Origin: Candidatus Woesearchaeota archaeon
GTDB lineage: Archaea > Nanobdellota > Nanobdellia > Woesearchaeales > GCA-2686295
Direction of reading: 5' to 3'
Assembly: GCA_002686295.1 (NCBI GenBank)
Contig: NZBB01000019.1
Location: 1 to 21,002 of the forward strand
Length of the DNA stretch: 21,002 bases
Below are positions 7,015 to 13,289 of this stretch, piece after piece (the stretch's first letter is position 1; each line of letters begins with the position of its first letter). The translations under genes and the position numbers were made by a program. A model generated the notes under the pieces. That model was given only the letters and a program-made list of their open reading frames with translations. It was not told the DNA's origin and searched no databases.

Positions 7015-9212
7015 CTTGCTTCTTGGTAGTTCGAATCTGTTAATTCTTTAATTTTCTTAGCTTTTTTCGGACCTATAAGATCAACTTTTTTAAGAGCTTC
7101 TTCTGTTGCATTAATGATTTTTTTTACTGAACCAAATTTTTTAAGCAAAGGTCTTGCCAAACTAATACCTATTCCTGGCAAAGAACTTATAACAAATTCT
7201 TGCTGTTCTTTCAAAGTTAATGGCTTAATAGTATGTCTCTGAAATTTTTGCTTATCAGGATTTTGCTCTCTTTTTACAATTAAACGAATTATTGCAGCTG
7301 TATCATTAGAATTTTTAGAATAAATTATCGGAACTCTATAAGAAACAGCAATTGTTGAAAGCATACCTCTAATGGCGTTCGGATGGATGTTTCTCTGAGA
7401 GTAAATATCTTCCTCTCCCTCAACTATCATCAAAGGTTTAAGATATTTTGTTAATTCCCGCACCTGTTTTAATAATCGCCCATCAATTATTGAATCAACA
7501 AAATCTTTCTTTGTTTTATACTCCAAAACCACATCTTCACTTAAAAGATAATCTCCTATTTCAAGATTTTTTAATTTGATTGAAACTCCTTCATTCACTA
7601 AATGTTTCAAAACAGAAGAACCTTTTTCCCTATAATCTGCCACTATGTCCATATTTGTCTTTGGTATGAAAGTTTTCAACTCTTTTTGCTGAAAATCTAT
7701 TTTCTTAAAGTTTTTTTTAAGAACCTCTAAATTACGGAACATTCTTTTTTCTTTGTGGTGAGCAGCCCAACGATATGCTTCGTCTCTTGTTTTTTTTGTT
7801 GTTAAAATGAACACTTTACCTTTTGATAATCTTCCTGTTCTTCCTCTTCTTTGAATGCTTCTTATCGCAGATGGTATTGGTTCATAAAAAATTACTGAAT
7901 CCACTTGAAATATATCTAACCCTTCCTCTCCAACAGACGTACTTATCAAACAATTAAATTCGCCTTTTGAAAATGATTCTATTTTTTGCTTCTGTTCTTT
8001 TTGGCTCAGACCTTTTTGCTCTTTATTTGATTGTCCTATGAATATTTCGCTTTTTAAAGGCAATTCATCTAAAACTTGTTTTATTTTTAAAGAGCTACTT
8101 CTATACTGAGTAAAAATTATTATTTTGGCATTTTCCTTCAACAAAAGTTCATTCTTTACTGTTTGCTTCAGTTTTTTAAGTTTCGGATGCTCTAAACCCC
8201 TATCCAACAATTTACTTAATTTTGAATTTGCCTTTTTAAAATTTTCATCTCCGACAAGATTTTTTACAGCCTTGACTGTACTGGTTTTTGCTTGAGAAAT
8301 CAACTTTTCAAAATATTTTTCTAAAGATCCTAAACCTTGTGTTTCTAACAATTCTAATGCGTGCTGAATCTTCATAACTTCTGCAAGCAGACTTATAGAC
8401 TTAAGAATCGAAAAATCTTTTTCGCCTGACGAAATTCTACCACGAAGATTTGCTTGTAAAATCAATAAAGACTTTTTTGAATGATTTGAAGGTCTTCCTT
8501 CTAAATAGCCTAAATTTTTAACCTCTAAGAGTTTTTTCTTTAAAGCAAACATCAAACAATTTCTTAAATATTCAAACTCTTCCGGAAATTTAACTTCAAT
8601 CCATTTAATATCTACTTCTTGCACAAAAGATTTAATATCTGGATCTTTTTCCGTCTTAATCTCTATATCTTCTATGCTTAAATTTCTACAGACTTCTTCT
8701 ATTTTTGAAAATTCCGAACCCGGAGATGCTGTTAAAGCCAAAATTCTCGGATGATTTGCCTCTGCGTGATATTTTTTTGCCACGAAAACATATGCATAGT
8801 TTTTAACTGCCCTGTGTGCTTCATCAACAACCAACAAACTAACGTCTTTTAAAGATATGTTGTTCGCTATCAAATCATTTTCAAATCCTTGTGGTGTTGT
8901 AACAATTAACCTTGCAGAATCCCATAATTCTGCTCTCATCGCTGGTTTAACAAAACCAGTGAATAAAACTATTTTCTCTTTATCAATATCCAAATGTTTT
9001 TTGAAAGTACTAATGTGTTGCTCAGCCAAAGGCTTTGTCGGTGCCAATACTACTGCCTTAGATTTTGGATAATGGACCAATCTGTAGGATATTAGAAGGG
9101 TTGCAATGGCTGTTTTTCCCAAACCAGTAGGTAACACAACCAAACAATTTTTATTAATAGAAGTATTAAATATTGTCTGTTGATAAATTCTTGGCTTAAA
9201 ATTTTTCAGCAT
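7011..9212 (-). CDS. hef: Hef: XPF/FANCM-family helicase-nuclease for stalled forks
   Basis: Hef processes stalled replication forks and branched DNA. The 733-residue protein has the full archaeal design: an SF2 helicase with Walker A PTGLGKT (residues 28-34), DEAH (130-133), the TASP motif III and the motif VI block QRRGRTGR; an XPF-type nuclease from about 535 to 660; and a C-terminal double helix-hairpin-helix with SSLPGIGISLARPLLKKFGS and LIGPKKAKKIK. The nuclease motif, usually ERK-x3-D, reads EYKTKKD with E564, K566 and D570, so the Arg is Tyr. GRL and IVEG after it are kept, so activity is probable but not certain. It is divergent from nothing adjacent and probably forms its own transcript from a TATA box near 9240. 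Confidence 0.95.
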   Translation of the reverse strand: MLKNFKPRIYQQTIFNTSINKNCLVVLPTGLGKTAIATLLISYRLVHYPKSKAVVLAPTKPLAEQHISTFKKHLDIDKEKIVLFTGFVKPAMRAELWDSARLIVTTPQGFENDLIANNISLKDVSLLVVDEAHRAVKNYAYVFVAKKYHAEANHPRILALTASPGSEFSKIEEVCRNLSIEDIEIKTEKDPDIKSFVQEVDIKWIEVKFPEEFEYLRNCLMFALKKKLLEVKNLGYLEGRPSNHSKKSLLILQANLRGRISSGEKDFSILKSISLLAEVMKIQHALELLETQGLGSLEKYFEKLISQAKTSTVKAVKNLVGDENFKKANSKLSKLLDRGLEHPKLKKLKQTVKNELLLKENAKIIIFTQYRSSSLKIKQVLDELPLKSEIFIGQSNKEQKGLSQKEQKQKIESFSKGEFNCLISTSVGEEGLDIFQVDSVIFYEPIPSAIRSIQRRGRTGRLSKGKVFILTTKKTRDEAYRWAAHHKEKRMFRNLEVLKKNFKKIDFQQKELKTFIPKTNMDIVADYREKGSSVLKHLVNEGVSIKLKNLEIGDYLLSEDVVLEYKTKKDFVDSIIDGRLLKQVRELTKYLKPLMIVEGEEDIYSQRNIHPNAIRGMLSTIAVSYRVPIIYSKNSNDTAAIIRLIVKREQNPDKQKFQRHTIKPLTLKEQQEFVISSLPGIGISLARPLLKKFGSVKKIINATEEALKKVDLIGPKKAKKIKELTDSNYQEAS

Positions 9213-9236
9213 TCTATCAAAGGTTATTTAAAAAAC

Positions 9237-9244
9237 ATTTATAA
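9237..9244 (-). promoter_or_regulatory. TATA box of hef
   Basis: The minus strand reads TTATAAAT, centred about 28 bp before the hef ATG, suggesting a nearly leaderless transcript. Confidence 0.4.
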
Positions 9245-9292
9245 TTGTTTTGACTAAAATTAAACCACACAAAGAATCAGAAATGATTTGGG

Positions 9293-9314
9293 AAAAAATA
9301 AAAAAATAAAAAAA
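9293..9314 (-). terminator. Oligo-T terminator after the two-repeat protein
   Basis: Directly after the TAA stop (9317-9315) the coding strand reads three runs of six or seven T separated by single A residues. Archaeal RNA polymerase terminates at such tracts without a hairpin. It would separate this gene from hef downstream. Confidence 0.6.
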
Positions 9315-9548
9315 TTATCTTCTTCCTCTTGCCATCTTGGCTCTAGAAACATCGCCTTTCTTGTCAACAAAATAAAGATAACCCGCCTGTTTTTTGACAC
9401 CAACTTTTTTTACTTTCTCTGTAGGTTGTTTTCCTTTTTTTCCGCCACCCCTAGACATTTTTGCTCTAGAAACATCTCCTTGTTTATCAACAAAGTACAA
9501 CCACCCTACTTCTTTTTTAACTCCAACAGACGCACATTTTTCTGCCAT
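9315..9548 (-). CDS. Small basic protein of two YFVDK-GDVSRAKM repeats
   Basis: This 77-residue, Lys/Arg-rich protein of unknown function consists of two copies of a 26-residue unit (residues 9-34 and 50-75) joined by a Lys/Gly linker. The copies agree at 21 of 26 positions; the core is YFVDK, one variable residue, then GDVSRAKM and RG. The DNA of the two units differs at many third codon positions, so the duplication is not recent and the protein sequence is under selection. A single Cys (C5) and no membrane segment are seen. I have the impression that similar short proteins occur in other DPANN genomes but cannot confirm this here. A GGGGGTG ribosome binding site, a good promoter and a T-run terminator suggest a single-gene, well expressed unit. 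A nucleic-acid or ribosome-associated role is possible from its charge alone; this is a guess. Confidence 0.8.
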   Translation of the reverse strand: MAEKCASVGVKKEVGWLYFVDKQGDVSRAKMSRGGGKKGKQPTEKVKKVGVKKQAGYLYFVDKKGDVSRAKMARGRR

Positions 9549-9552
9549 TTTA

Positions 9553-9628
9553 TTACACCCCCTATATAGATTAAGGTTAACCCCCGTCTATAAAAACAAC
9601 TTTATAAAAATAAGTCGATATTTAAATC
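9553..9628 (-). promoter_or_regulatory. Promoter, leader and ribosome binding site of the two-repeat gene
   Basis: Reading the minus strand: a BRE-like CGAAAG, a TATA box ATTTAAATAT (about 9618-9627), then a leader of up to about 50 bases holding two G5 runs, a GGTTAACC palindrome and the site GGGGGTG, eight bases before the ATG. A second TATA candidate lies at 9600-9608. The leader and strong ribosome site contrast with the leaderless pattern of most genes here. Confidence 0.55.
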
Positions 9629-9630
9629 TT

Positions 9631-9657
9631 TCGCATTTTTCGTCGAAAAACAAGCGA
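9631..9657. repeat. Dyad upstream of the two-repeat gene promoter
   Basis: TTTTTCG and CGAAAAA (9636-9642 and 9644-9650) form a 7-bp inverted repeat around one T, flanked by outer arms TCGC (9631-9634) and GCGA (9654-9657). It sits between the stop of the membrane protein at 9659 and the BRE/TATA of the downstream gene. It may be an activator site or a 3' end hairpin; both readings fit the position. Confidence 0.45.
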
Positions 9658-9658
9658 T

Positions 9659-9973
9659 TTATGATTCAAGATGGGTTTTTATTAACTTTCTTAATAAAAA
9701 TCCTAAAAAAACACCCATAAAAAACAAACCACCCAAAAACAATCTCTTTCCTTGCCCAACAACCATTAAATAACCTATAAAAAACCCCGCCACCAAGAAA
9801 AAGTGATGGAAGTTTGTTTCCGTTCTTTTAAACCTATAAGATGTTATAGAAATAATTCCAAACAAAAAAATGATTGCTCCTTGTAAAATTTCGTTTTTGA
9901 ATATTAAAGAAATCATCATTCCAACAGCAACAAAAATCATGAATGAAATTTCAAAAATATTATTCATAACCAT
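9659..9973 (-). CDS. Small membrane protein of unknown function
   Basis: I do not recognise a family. The 104 residues hold four hydrophobic segments (about 8-24, 29-45, 58-72 and 80-95) with short polar turns such as YRFKRTETNFHH, and end in a basic stretch RKLIKTHLES. The ORF begins at ATG 9973, but the only good TATA-like element is centred about 24 bp before a second in-frame ATG at 9967 and only 18 bp before the first, so the shorter form (102 residues, starting MNNIFEIS) may be the real one. It is divergent from the small membrane protein at 10017 and appears to share its promoter region. Confidence 0.65.
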   Translation of the reverse strand: MVMNNIFEISFMIFVAVGMMISLIFKNEILQGAIIFLFGIISITSYRFKRTETNFHHFFLVAGFFIGYLMVVGQGKRLFLGGLFFMGVFLGFLLRKLIKTHLES

Positions 9974-9986
9974 TCTTCACAAACAC

Positions 9987-9994
9987 ATTTAAAT
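9987..9994. promoter_or_regulatory. Palindromic TATA box shared by two divergent genes
   Basis: ATTTAAAT is self-complementary. Its centre is 26.5 bp before ATG 10017 on the plus strand and 23.5 bp before ATG 9967 on the minus strand, so one element could drive two leaderless transcripts in opposite directions. Confidence 0.45.
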
Positions 9995-10016
9995 TTACAA
10001 TGAATACTTTTTAAGA

Positions 10017-10286
10017 ATGTTAATATTTAAAATCTTTGGTTTTTTTGATATATTGGCAATGGTTGCTATGATTCTATTAACAAAAGCACTAATACCTTGG
10101 AGAATCGCTTTGATTTTTTCGTGTTATTTGATTTTAAAAAGTTTGACTTTTAAAGGCGATTTCGCAAGCATTTTAGATTTAGGTGCAGGAATATACCTTG
10201 CACTAATTCCTTTTTTTGCTCCAAAAATCTTAACAATTCTATTTGCAATATACTTAGGTCAAAAAGCAGTATTCAGTTTCACATGA
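10017..10286 (+). CDS. Small membrane protein, about three membrane helices
   Basis: The protein has 89 residues and no recognised family. Hydrophobic segments are at about 3-22, 26-42 and 54-85, the last long enough for two passes. Short charged breaks occur at KALIPWR and FKGDFAS. Support for it being real comes from a TATA-like box 26.5 bp before its ATG and a tail-to-tail arrangement with the next gene, whose stop lies four bases away. It could belong to the broad group of small DPANN membrane proteins around DUF-type families; I cannot assign one. Confidence 0.65.
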   Translation: MLIFKIFGFFDILAMVAMILLTKALIPWRIALIFSCYLILKSLTFKGDFASILDLGAGIYLALIPFFAPKILTILFAIYLGQKAVFSFT

Positions 10287-10290
10287 TTTT

Positions 10291-11061
10291 TTAGAAAGAT
10301 CCTTCAACCACTTTAAGAAAAAAATATGTTGCAACCAAACCTATAAATAGTGAAATAATTAAAACCATTAAACTTCCTAAAATTGTTATAGCCCAAAAAA
10401 CAATTGCTGAATAAGCAAAAAGAGTTGAAAAAATAAACATGTAAAGCGGTCTTGAAAAAAAGAAAATATTAAACCCGGCGGTTGTACCTCCTTCAAATCT
10501 TAATCCTGAAATTTTTGGTAAAGGAAGCAGAGAAAAAAACGCGTAAATAAAATTTATTTTTATAAAATACAATATCCAGAGATTTCCAGAACGCAAATAT
10601 ATAACACCGAAAATCAAGGCCAAAAATATGTTTGCTAAAACTCCTGCCAAACTTGAAAAAGCCAAGTCTTTAATATTTGTTCCGTGCCTAAATTTTCCCA
10701 GACGCAAAGTTTTAATGTGTCCAAATCTCAATGTACCCGGATACAGAAAAGGTATAAATCCAAAAGATAAAAAAGAAATAAACAAACCAATTAAAATTCC
10801 TTGAAACCACCAAGAATAATGAATTACATATCCTTCTTTTGCAGCATAAAGTTTTTGAATTGAGATGTGTGTAAACATAACTATGAACACACTTGCTGAA
10901 GCAAAAATCCAGTTATTTATTCCTGTTGCTGCTTCGAAAGATTCTATACCCCATTTTCTAAATGAAAGAATAAATCCAAATAATATTGAAGATACAAATA
11001 TTTGTTTCAACTCAGAGGTCTGAAATTCAAAACTTTTTTTCAACTTAAAAAAATAAGTCAT
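10291..11061 (-). CDS. Site-2-protease-like (M50) membrane protein without catalytic residues
   Basis: The 256-residue protein has about six membrane segments and the fold markers of M50 intramembrane proteases, but the active site is gone. Where HExxH is expected it reads HISIQ (65-69), followed by the usual A-x-x-x-GY spacing. The GP-x-x-N-like motif of the second conserved segment appears as AGVLAN (139-144), and the LLP-x-P-LDG motif appears as LLPLPKISG (178-186), with Ser for the metal-binding Asp. Both zinc histidine/glutamate and Asp positions are therefore altered. It is likely a pseudoprotease, perhaps a chaperone or binding partner for membrane proteins, as proposed for other inactive members. 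It has its own TATA box; the TraB-family gene lies 36 bases upstream on the same strand. Confidence 0.75.
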   Translation of the reverse strand: MTYFFKLKKSFEFQTSELKQIFVSSILFGFILSFRKWGIESFEAATGINNWIFASASVFIVMFTHISIQKLYAAKEGYVIHYSWWFQGILIGLFISFLSFGFIPFLYPGTLRFGHIKTLRLGKFRHGTNIKDLAFSSLAGVLANIFLALIFGVIYLRSGNLWILYFIKINFIYAFFSLLPLPKISGLRFEGGTTAGFNIFFFSRPLYMFIFSTLFAYSAIVFWAITILGSLMVLIISLFIGLVATYFFLKVVEGSF

Positions 11062-11083
11062 ATATTAAAAAATTAGTTTTGAG

Positions 11084-11093
11084 TTTTAAATAA
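11084..11093 (-). promoter_or_regulatory. TATA box of the M50-like gene
   Basis: The minus strand reads TTATTTAAAA, centred about 27 bp before ATG 11061, predicting a leaderless transcript independent of the TraB gene upstream. Confidence 0.45.
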
Positions 11094-11097
11094 TTTT

Positions 11098-11772
11098 TCA
11101 TAAAGATGTGTTTGAATAAAAATATTTCTCCATCTCTTTTTTTAAACCTTCCTCGTGACCAGCCCCAACAACGCACAAAATTCTTTTTTCTTTTTTATCC
11201 CTCATGAATTTAAAAAGTTTCTTGGCCATGAATTTATTTCTTTCGTCTATAAGAACAGAAAAAATTCCTGGATAATTTGTTTTAAAATAATTTAAAAGAG
11301 TTTTTATTGTTTTTTTATCAGGAACTTTTGTCAAATCGAATTTTAATTTTAATTTTCTGCCAAAAAAGATTTCTTTCAACAGAGTTATTTTTTCTTTTAA
11401 AGTGAATGCTTTTGAAAATCTTTTCAAAGTAATTTCTATATCCTGATCAATGAACACCAAAGGCAGATTTTTTTCTTTCGCAAGATTAATTGCAGTCTTC
11501 ATATCAGAACCTGGCTCAACGCCAACTATCGATCCTAATTTTTTTTGAACATACCCGCCTATTATTAAAAATAAAAAACCTGAAAAACCTATTTGTTTTA
11601 AATTTTTAAAAGAAGGTTTCGAATTTTTTTTATAAATAAGAGCGAGAAACCTTTTCCTATCTATTTCAACTGCGACATAATCGGGGTTAAATTTCGAAAA
11701 ACCTGATTTAATCTGTCTAACTGATTGATTTGATATGTGAGAAGTTCCAATGATTTTTAAATTTTCAAACAT
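11098..11772 (-). CDS. TraB/GumN-family protein (TIKI-like fold)
   Basis: The N-terminus IIGTSHISNQSVRQIKSGF and the next block PDYVAVEIDRKRFLAL match the TraB family (GT-H-S--S and PD-V-VE-D--R). The closing motif VVGAGHEEGLKKEME near the C-terminus is also typical. At 224 residues it is a short form: the C-terminal membrane region of many archaeal TraB proteins is missing, though hydrophobic stretches occur around 60-75. Family members were linked to pheromone shutdown in Enterococcus and to proteolysis in animals (TIKI); no archaeal function is established. It has its own TATA box 25 bp before the ATG. The neighbour is an inactive M50-like membrane protein. Confidence 0.85.
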   Translation of the reverse strand: MFENLKIIGTSHISNQSVRQIKSGFSKFNPDYVAVEIDRKRFLALIYKKNSKPSFKNLKQIGFSGFLFLIIGGYVQKKLGSIVGVEPGSDMKTAINLAKEKNLPLVFIDQDIEITLKRFSKAFTLKEKITLLKEIFFGRKLKLKFDLTKVPDKKTIKTLLNYFKTNYPGIFSVLIDERNKFMAKKLFKFMRDKKEKRILCVVGAGHEEGLKKEMEKYFYSNTSL

Positions 11773-11793
11773 TTATTTTTATAAAAACTATGA

Positions 11794-11801
11794 TTTTAAA
11801 A
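11794..11801 (-). promoter_or_regulatory. TATA box of the TraB-family gene
   Basis: TTTTAAAA is centred 25.5 bp before ATG 11772, as expected for a leaderless transcript. Confidence 0.45.
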
Positions 11802-11828
11802 AATGTATGATTTCAAATTTTTGATTTT

Positions 11829-11844
11829 CAAAAAAAGAAAAAAA
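11829..11844 (-). terminator. Oligo-T terminator after the TrmB-family gene
   Basis: Immediately after the stop (11847-11845) the coding strand reads six T, a C, then seven T. This is a typical archaeal termination tract. Confidence 0.6.
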
Positions 11845-12651
11845 TTAGTGCCTAATTACAGAGGATTCTTTTTTTATGGCTTTTAAGAATAATTCGTTCA
11901 ATGTTTGACTAAACAAATTTGTTTCTGCCCAAACACCTGCATCAAAAGAACTGTGAGTATTTTCGTCGTCCGATAACATAAAAAGTATTTGTTTATTATC
12001 GACTAAGCAAAACCTTCCTTTTATATCAGAGAAATTTACTTCTGAAAAAAATTTAGCTTCTTCTAAAGAATCTTTGGTTCTGTCAGTTAAAGGTGCAACT
12101 ATTTTTATTCGCACACCTCTTTTTTGTGCTTTTTTCAAAGGTTTTGAAAGACCAGAAATCTTTCTTATAATACCTTCTTCTGTTGACATAAGTATTATTG
12201 ATTTTTCAGCACTTTTTATCATCGTCTCTAATTGAATCATGAGTTTATCTCTGCCTTTAAAAGAAGTTGTTAAATCAGACGGATCCACTAAAGAAATACC
12301 TGTATCATGTAATTTGTTTAATTCATTAAATATTTCTGATTTTTTGATTTCGTTCAAGGATTGTATTTGAAAATCTGTTTCTTCTTGTACTTTTTTCTTT
12401 ACTCTTTCTAACACTTCTTTAGGTGGTACAGCAAGGTATTTTATTGGCTTCCCTAATTTTACAAGAATGAATCCTTTTTTTTCTAGACTTTCTAGTACGT
12501 CGTAGCTTCTGCTTCTTGGTACATTTGCTATGTCGCTTAGTTCTCCTGCAGTACTGACACCTCTTGATAATAGAGCAGTCCATATTTTTGCTTCATAAGT
12601 ATTAATTCCGAAATCTTTTGTTTTTTTTAAAAAATTTTTTTGTATCAGCAC
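11845..12651 (-). CDS. TrmB-family transcriptional regulator with PLD-like C-terminal domain
   Basis: The protein has an N-terminal winged helix-turn-helix (about residues 1-70 from the GTG start) with FGINTYEAKIWTALLSRG, then LSDIANVPRSRSYDVLESL as the recognition region and a wing GFILVKLGKPIKYL. A coiled linker leads to a C-terminal domain resembling the phospholipase-D-like domain of archaeal TrmB relatives, with AEKSIILMSTEEG, KRGVRIKIVAPLT and GRFCLVDNKQILFMLS. No sugar-binding motif is evident, so the effector is unknown. I start at GTG 12651 (268 residues): an AGGTGA ribosome site lies four bases upstream and a TATA box about 41 bp upstream. ATG 12738 would add 29 unconserved residues and place the TATA box inside the gene. 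It is divergent from orc1 across the putative origin. Confidence 0.88.
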   Translation of the reverse strand: MLIQKNFLKKTKDFGINTYEAKIWTALLSRGVSTAGELSDIANVPRSRSYDVLESLEKKGFILVKLGKPIKYLAVPPKEVLERVKKKVQEETDFQIQSLNEIKKSEIFNELNKLHDTGISLVDPSDLTTSFKGRDKLMIQLETMIKSAEKSIILMSTEEGIIRKISGLSKPLKKAQKRGVRIKIVAPLTDRTKDSLEEAKFFSEVNFSDIKGRFCLVDNKQILFMLSDDENTHSSFDAGVWAETNLFSQTLNELFLKAIKKESSVIRH

Positions 12652-12655
12652 TTTT

Positions 12656-12698
12656 TCACCTTTATTTGAAATTAGTAATAGAAAGAGTTTTTTAAACC
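12656..12698 (-). promoter_or_regulatory. Promoter and ribosome binding site of the TrmB-family gene
   Basis: The minus strand has GGTTTAAAAAA (12688-12698) as TATA box, predicting a start near 12666, and AGGTGA ending at 12656, four bases before GTG 12651. These decide the start codon in favour of GTG. Confidence 0.55.
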
Positions 12699-13032
12699 TT
12701 TTGTTTTTTGTTATTCGATAGTAGTTAATAATTTTCAAATGTTTTTTTTTAATAGATAACGATTTAAATTAATATGAGAGACACCTATATTGCTTATGGA
12801 GTAATTAATAAATTTGAAGAAGGGATATGAAAATGACATAATATTAATTATACATATTTTTTTCTAGTTTTTATTTAATAAGTAATATGGTTTTTTTATA
12901 ATGCTTATTTTTTAATTATACACTTAATATTAAATATGTTATCTATAAATATTATCCATAAATAATTATTATCAATTTAATTATTATATTTAAATAATAT
13001 TTAAATAATTAAATATTAATGTATCTAATTTT

Positions 13033-13054
13033 TTATTTTCAATATTGAAAATAA
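13033..13054. repeat. 22-bp perfect palindrome in the putative origin
   Basis: Each half reads TTATTTTCAAT inward to a central AT, so the 22 bases equal their own reverse complement. It lies in the most AT-rich part, about 130 bp left of the first origin box. It may be a protein site or a cruciform-prone element; chance is less unlikely in such biased DNA. Confidence 0.6.
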
Positions 13055-13180
13055 TTAATAAAAAAAATAAAAAATAATTTTTTTCAAATAAAATAAGAAA
13101 AAATAAATTAAGTTTAAATTATCACCAAAAAATTATTATTTAATATTTAAATAAAAAACCAAAGATTTTTTAAAACAATA

Positions 13181-13200
13181 TTTCCACAAGAAATGAGGGT
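13181..13200 (+). promoter_or_regulatory. Origin recognition box 1 (candidate)
   Basis: TTTCCACAAGAAATGAGGGT resembles archaeal ORB/mini-ORB elements: a short dyad TTCC-x-GAAA followed by a G-rich tail. It matches the reverse complement of the second box at 15 of 20 positions. Its G-rich end points toward that box. Confidence 0.7.
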
Positions 13201-13265
13201 ATGAATTTGTTATTCTAAAAAATCTATTTTATATAATATATTCTGCTGATACAAAATATTTATAA
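13201..13265. other. Candidate duplex unwinding element
   Basis: This 65-bp stretch between the two facing boxes is almost all A and T, with ATATAATATA near the middle. Its place between inverted origin boxes is what is seen in several archaeal origins. The larger AT-rich block to the left is an alternative. Confidence 0.5.
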
Positions 13266-13266
13266 A
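13259..13266 (+). promoter_or_regulatory. TATA box of orc1/cdc6
   Basis: TTTATAAA is centred 27.5 bp before ATG 13290, predicting a leaderless transcript. The second origin box begins at its last base, so Orc1 bound there would block transcription. Confidence 0.6.
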
Positions 13267-13285
13267 CCTGCATTTCCTTTGGAAT
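13266..13285 (-). promoter_or_regulatory. Origin recognition box 2 (candidate, inverted)
   Basis: On the minus strand it reads ATTCCAAAGGAAATGCAGGT, with the dyad TTCC-AAA-GGAA and a G-rich tail toward lower coordinates, facing box 1. It fills the space between the orc1 TATA box and its ATG. Confidence 0.7.
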
Positions 13286-13289
13286 TTTC

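Larger units (their letters stand above)
12652..13289. other. Putative chromosomal replication origin region
   Basis: This long gene-free stretch sits between the TrmB-type gene and orc1. By hand count 12841-13140 has about 25 G or C in 300 bases (about 8% GC). It contains two inward-facing boxes similar to archaeal origin recognition boxes (13181-13200 and 13266-13285), AT-rich DNA between them that could be the unwinding element, and a 22-bp palindrome. Archaeal origins are often next to orc1/cdc6, which begins at 13290, and polD genes follow as in Thermococcales. No RNA gene or credible protein gene is seen; an 18-codon ORF at 12774-12830 is probably chance. Confidence 0.75.

Noticed and set aside
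9288..9569. Plus-strand frame opposite the two-repeat gene
   Set aside because: It also shows a repeated pattern, but only because it is the antisense of the duplicated minus-strand gene, which has the promoter, ribosome site and terminator.
12652..12738. Longer N-terminus for the TrmB-type regulator from ATG 12738
   Set aside because: The extra 29 residues are not conserved and contain the likely TATA box; the GTG at 12651 has a proper ribosome site.
12774..12830. 18-codon ORF in the origin region
   Set aside because: Too short, no ribosome site, and its nearest TATA-like sequence is only about 9 bp upstream of the ATG.
12841..13180. CRISPR array or tandem repeat array in the AT-rich block
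   Set aside because: There are no regularly spaced identical repeats with unique spacers; similarity between segments comes from low complexity.
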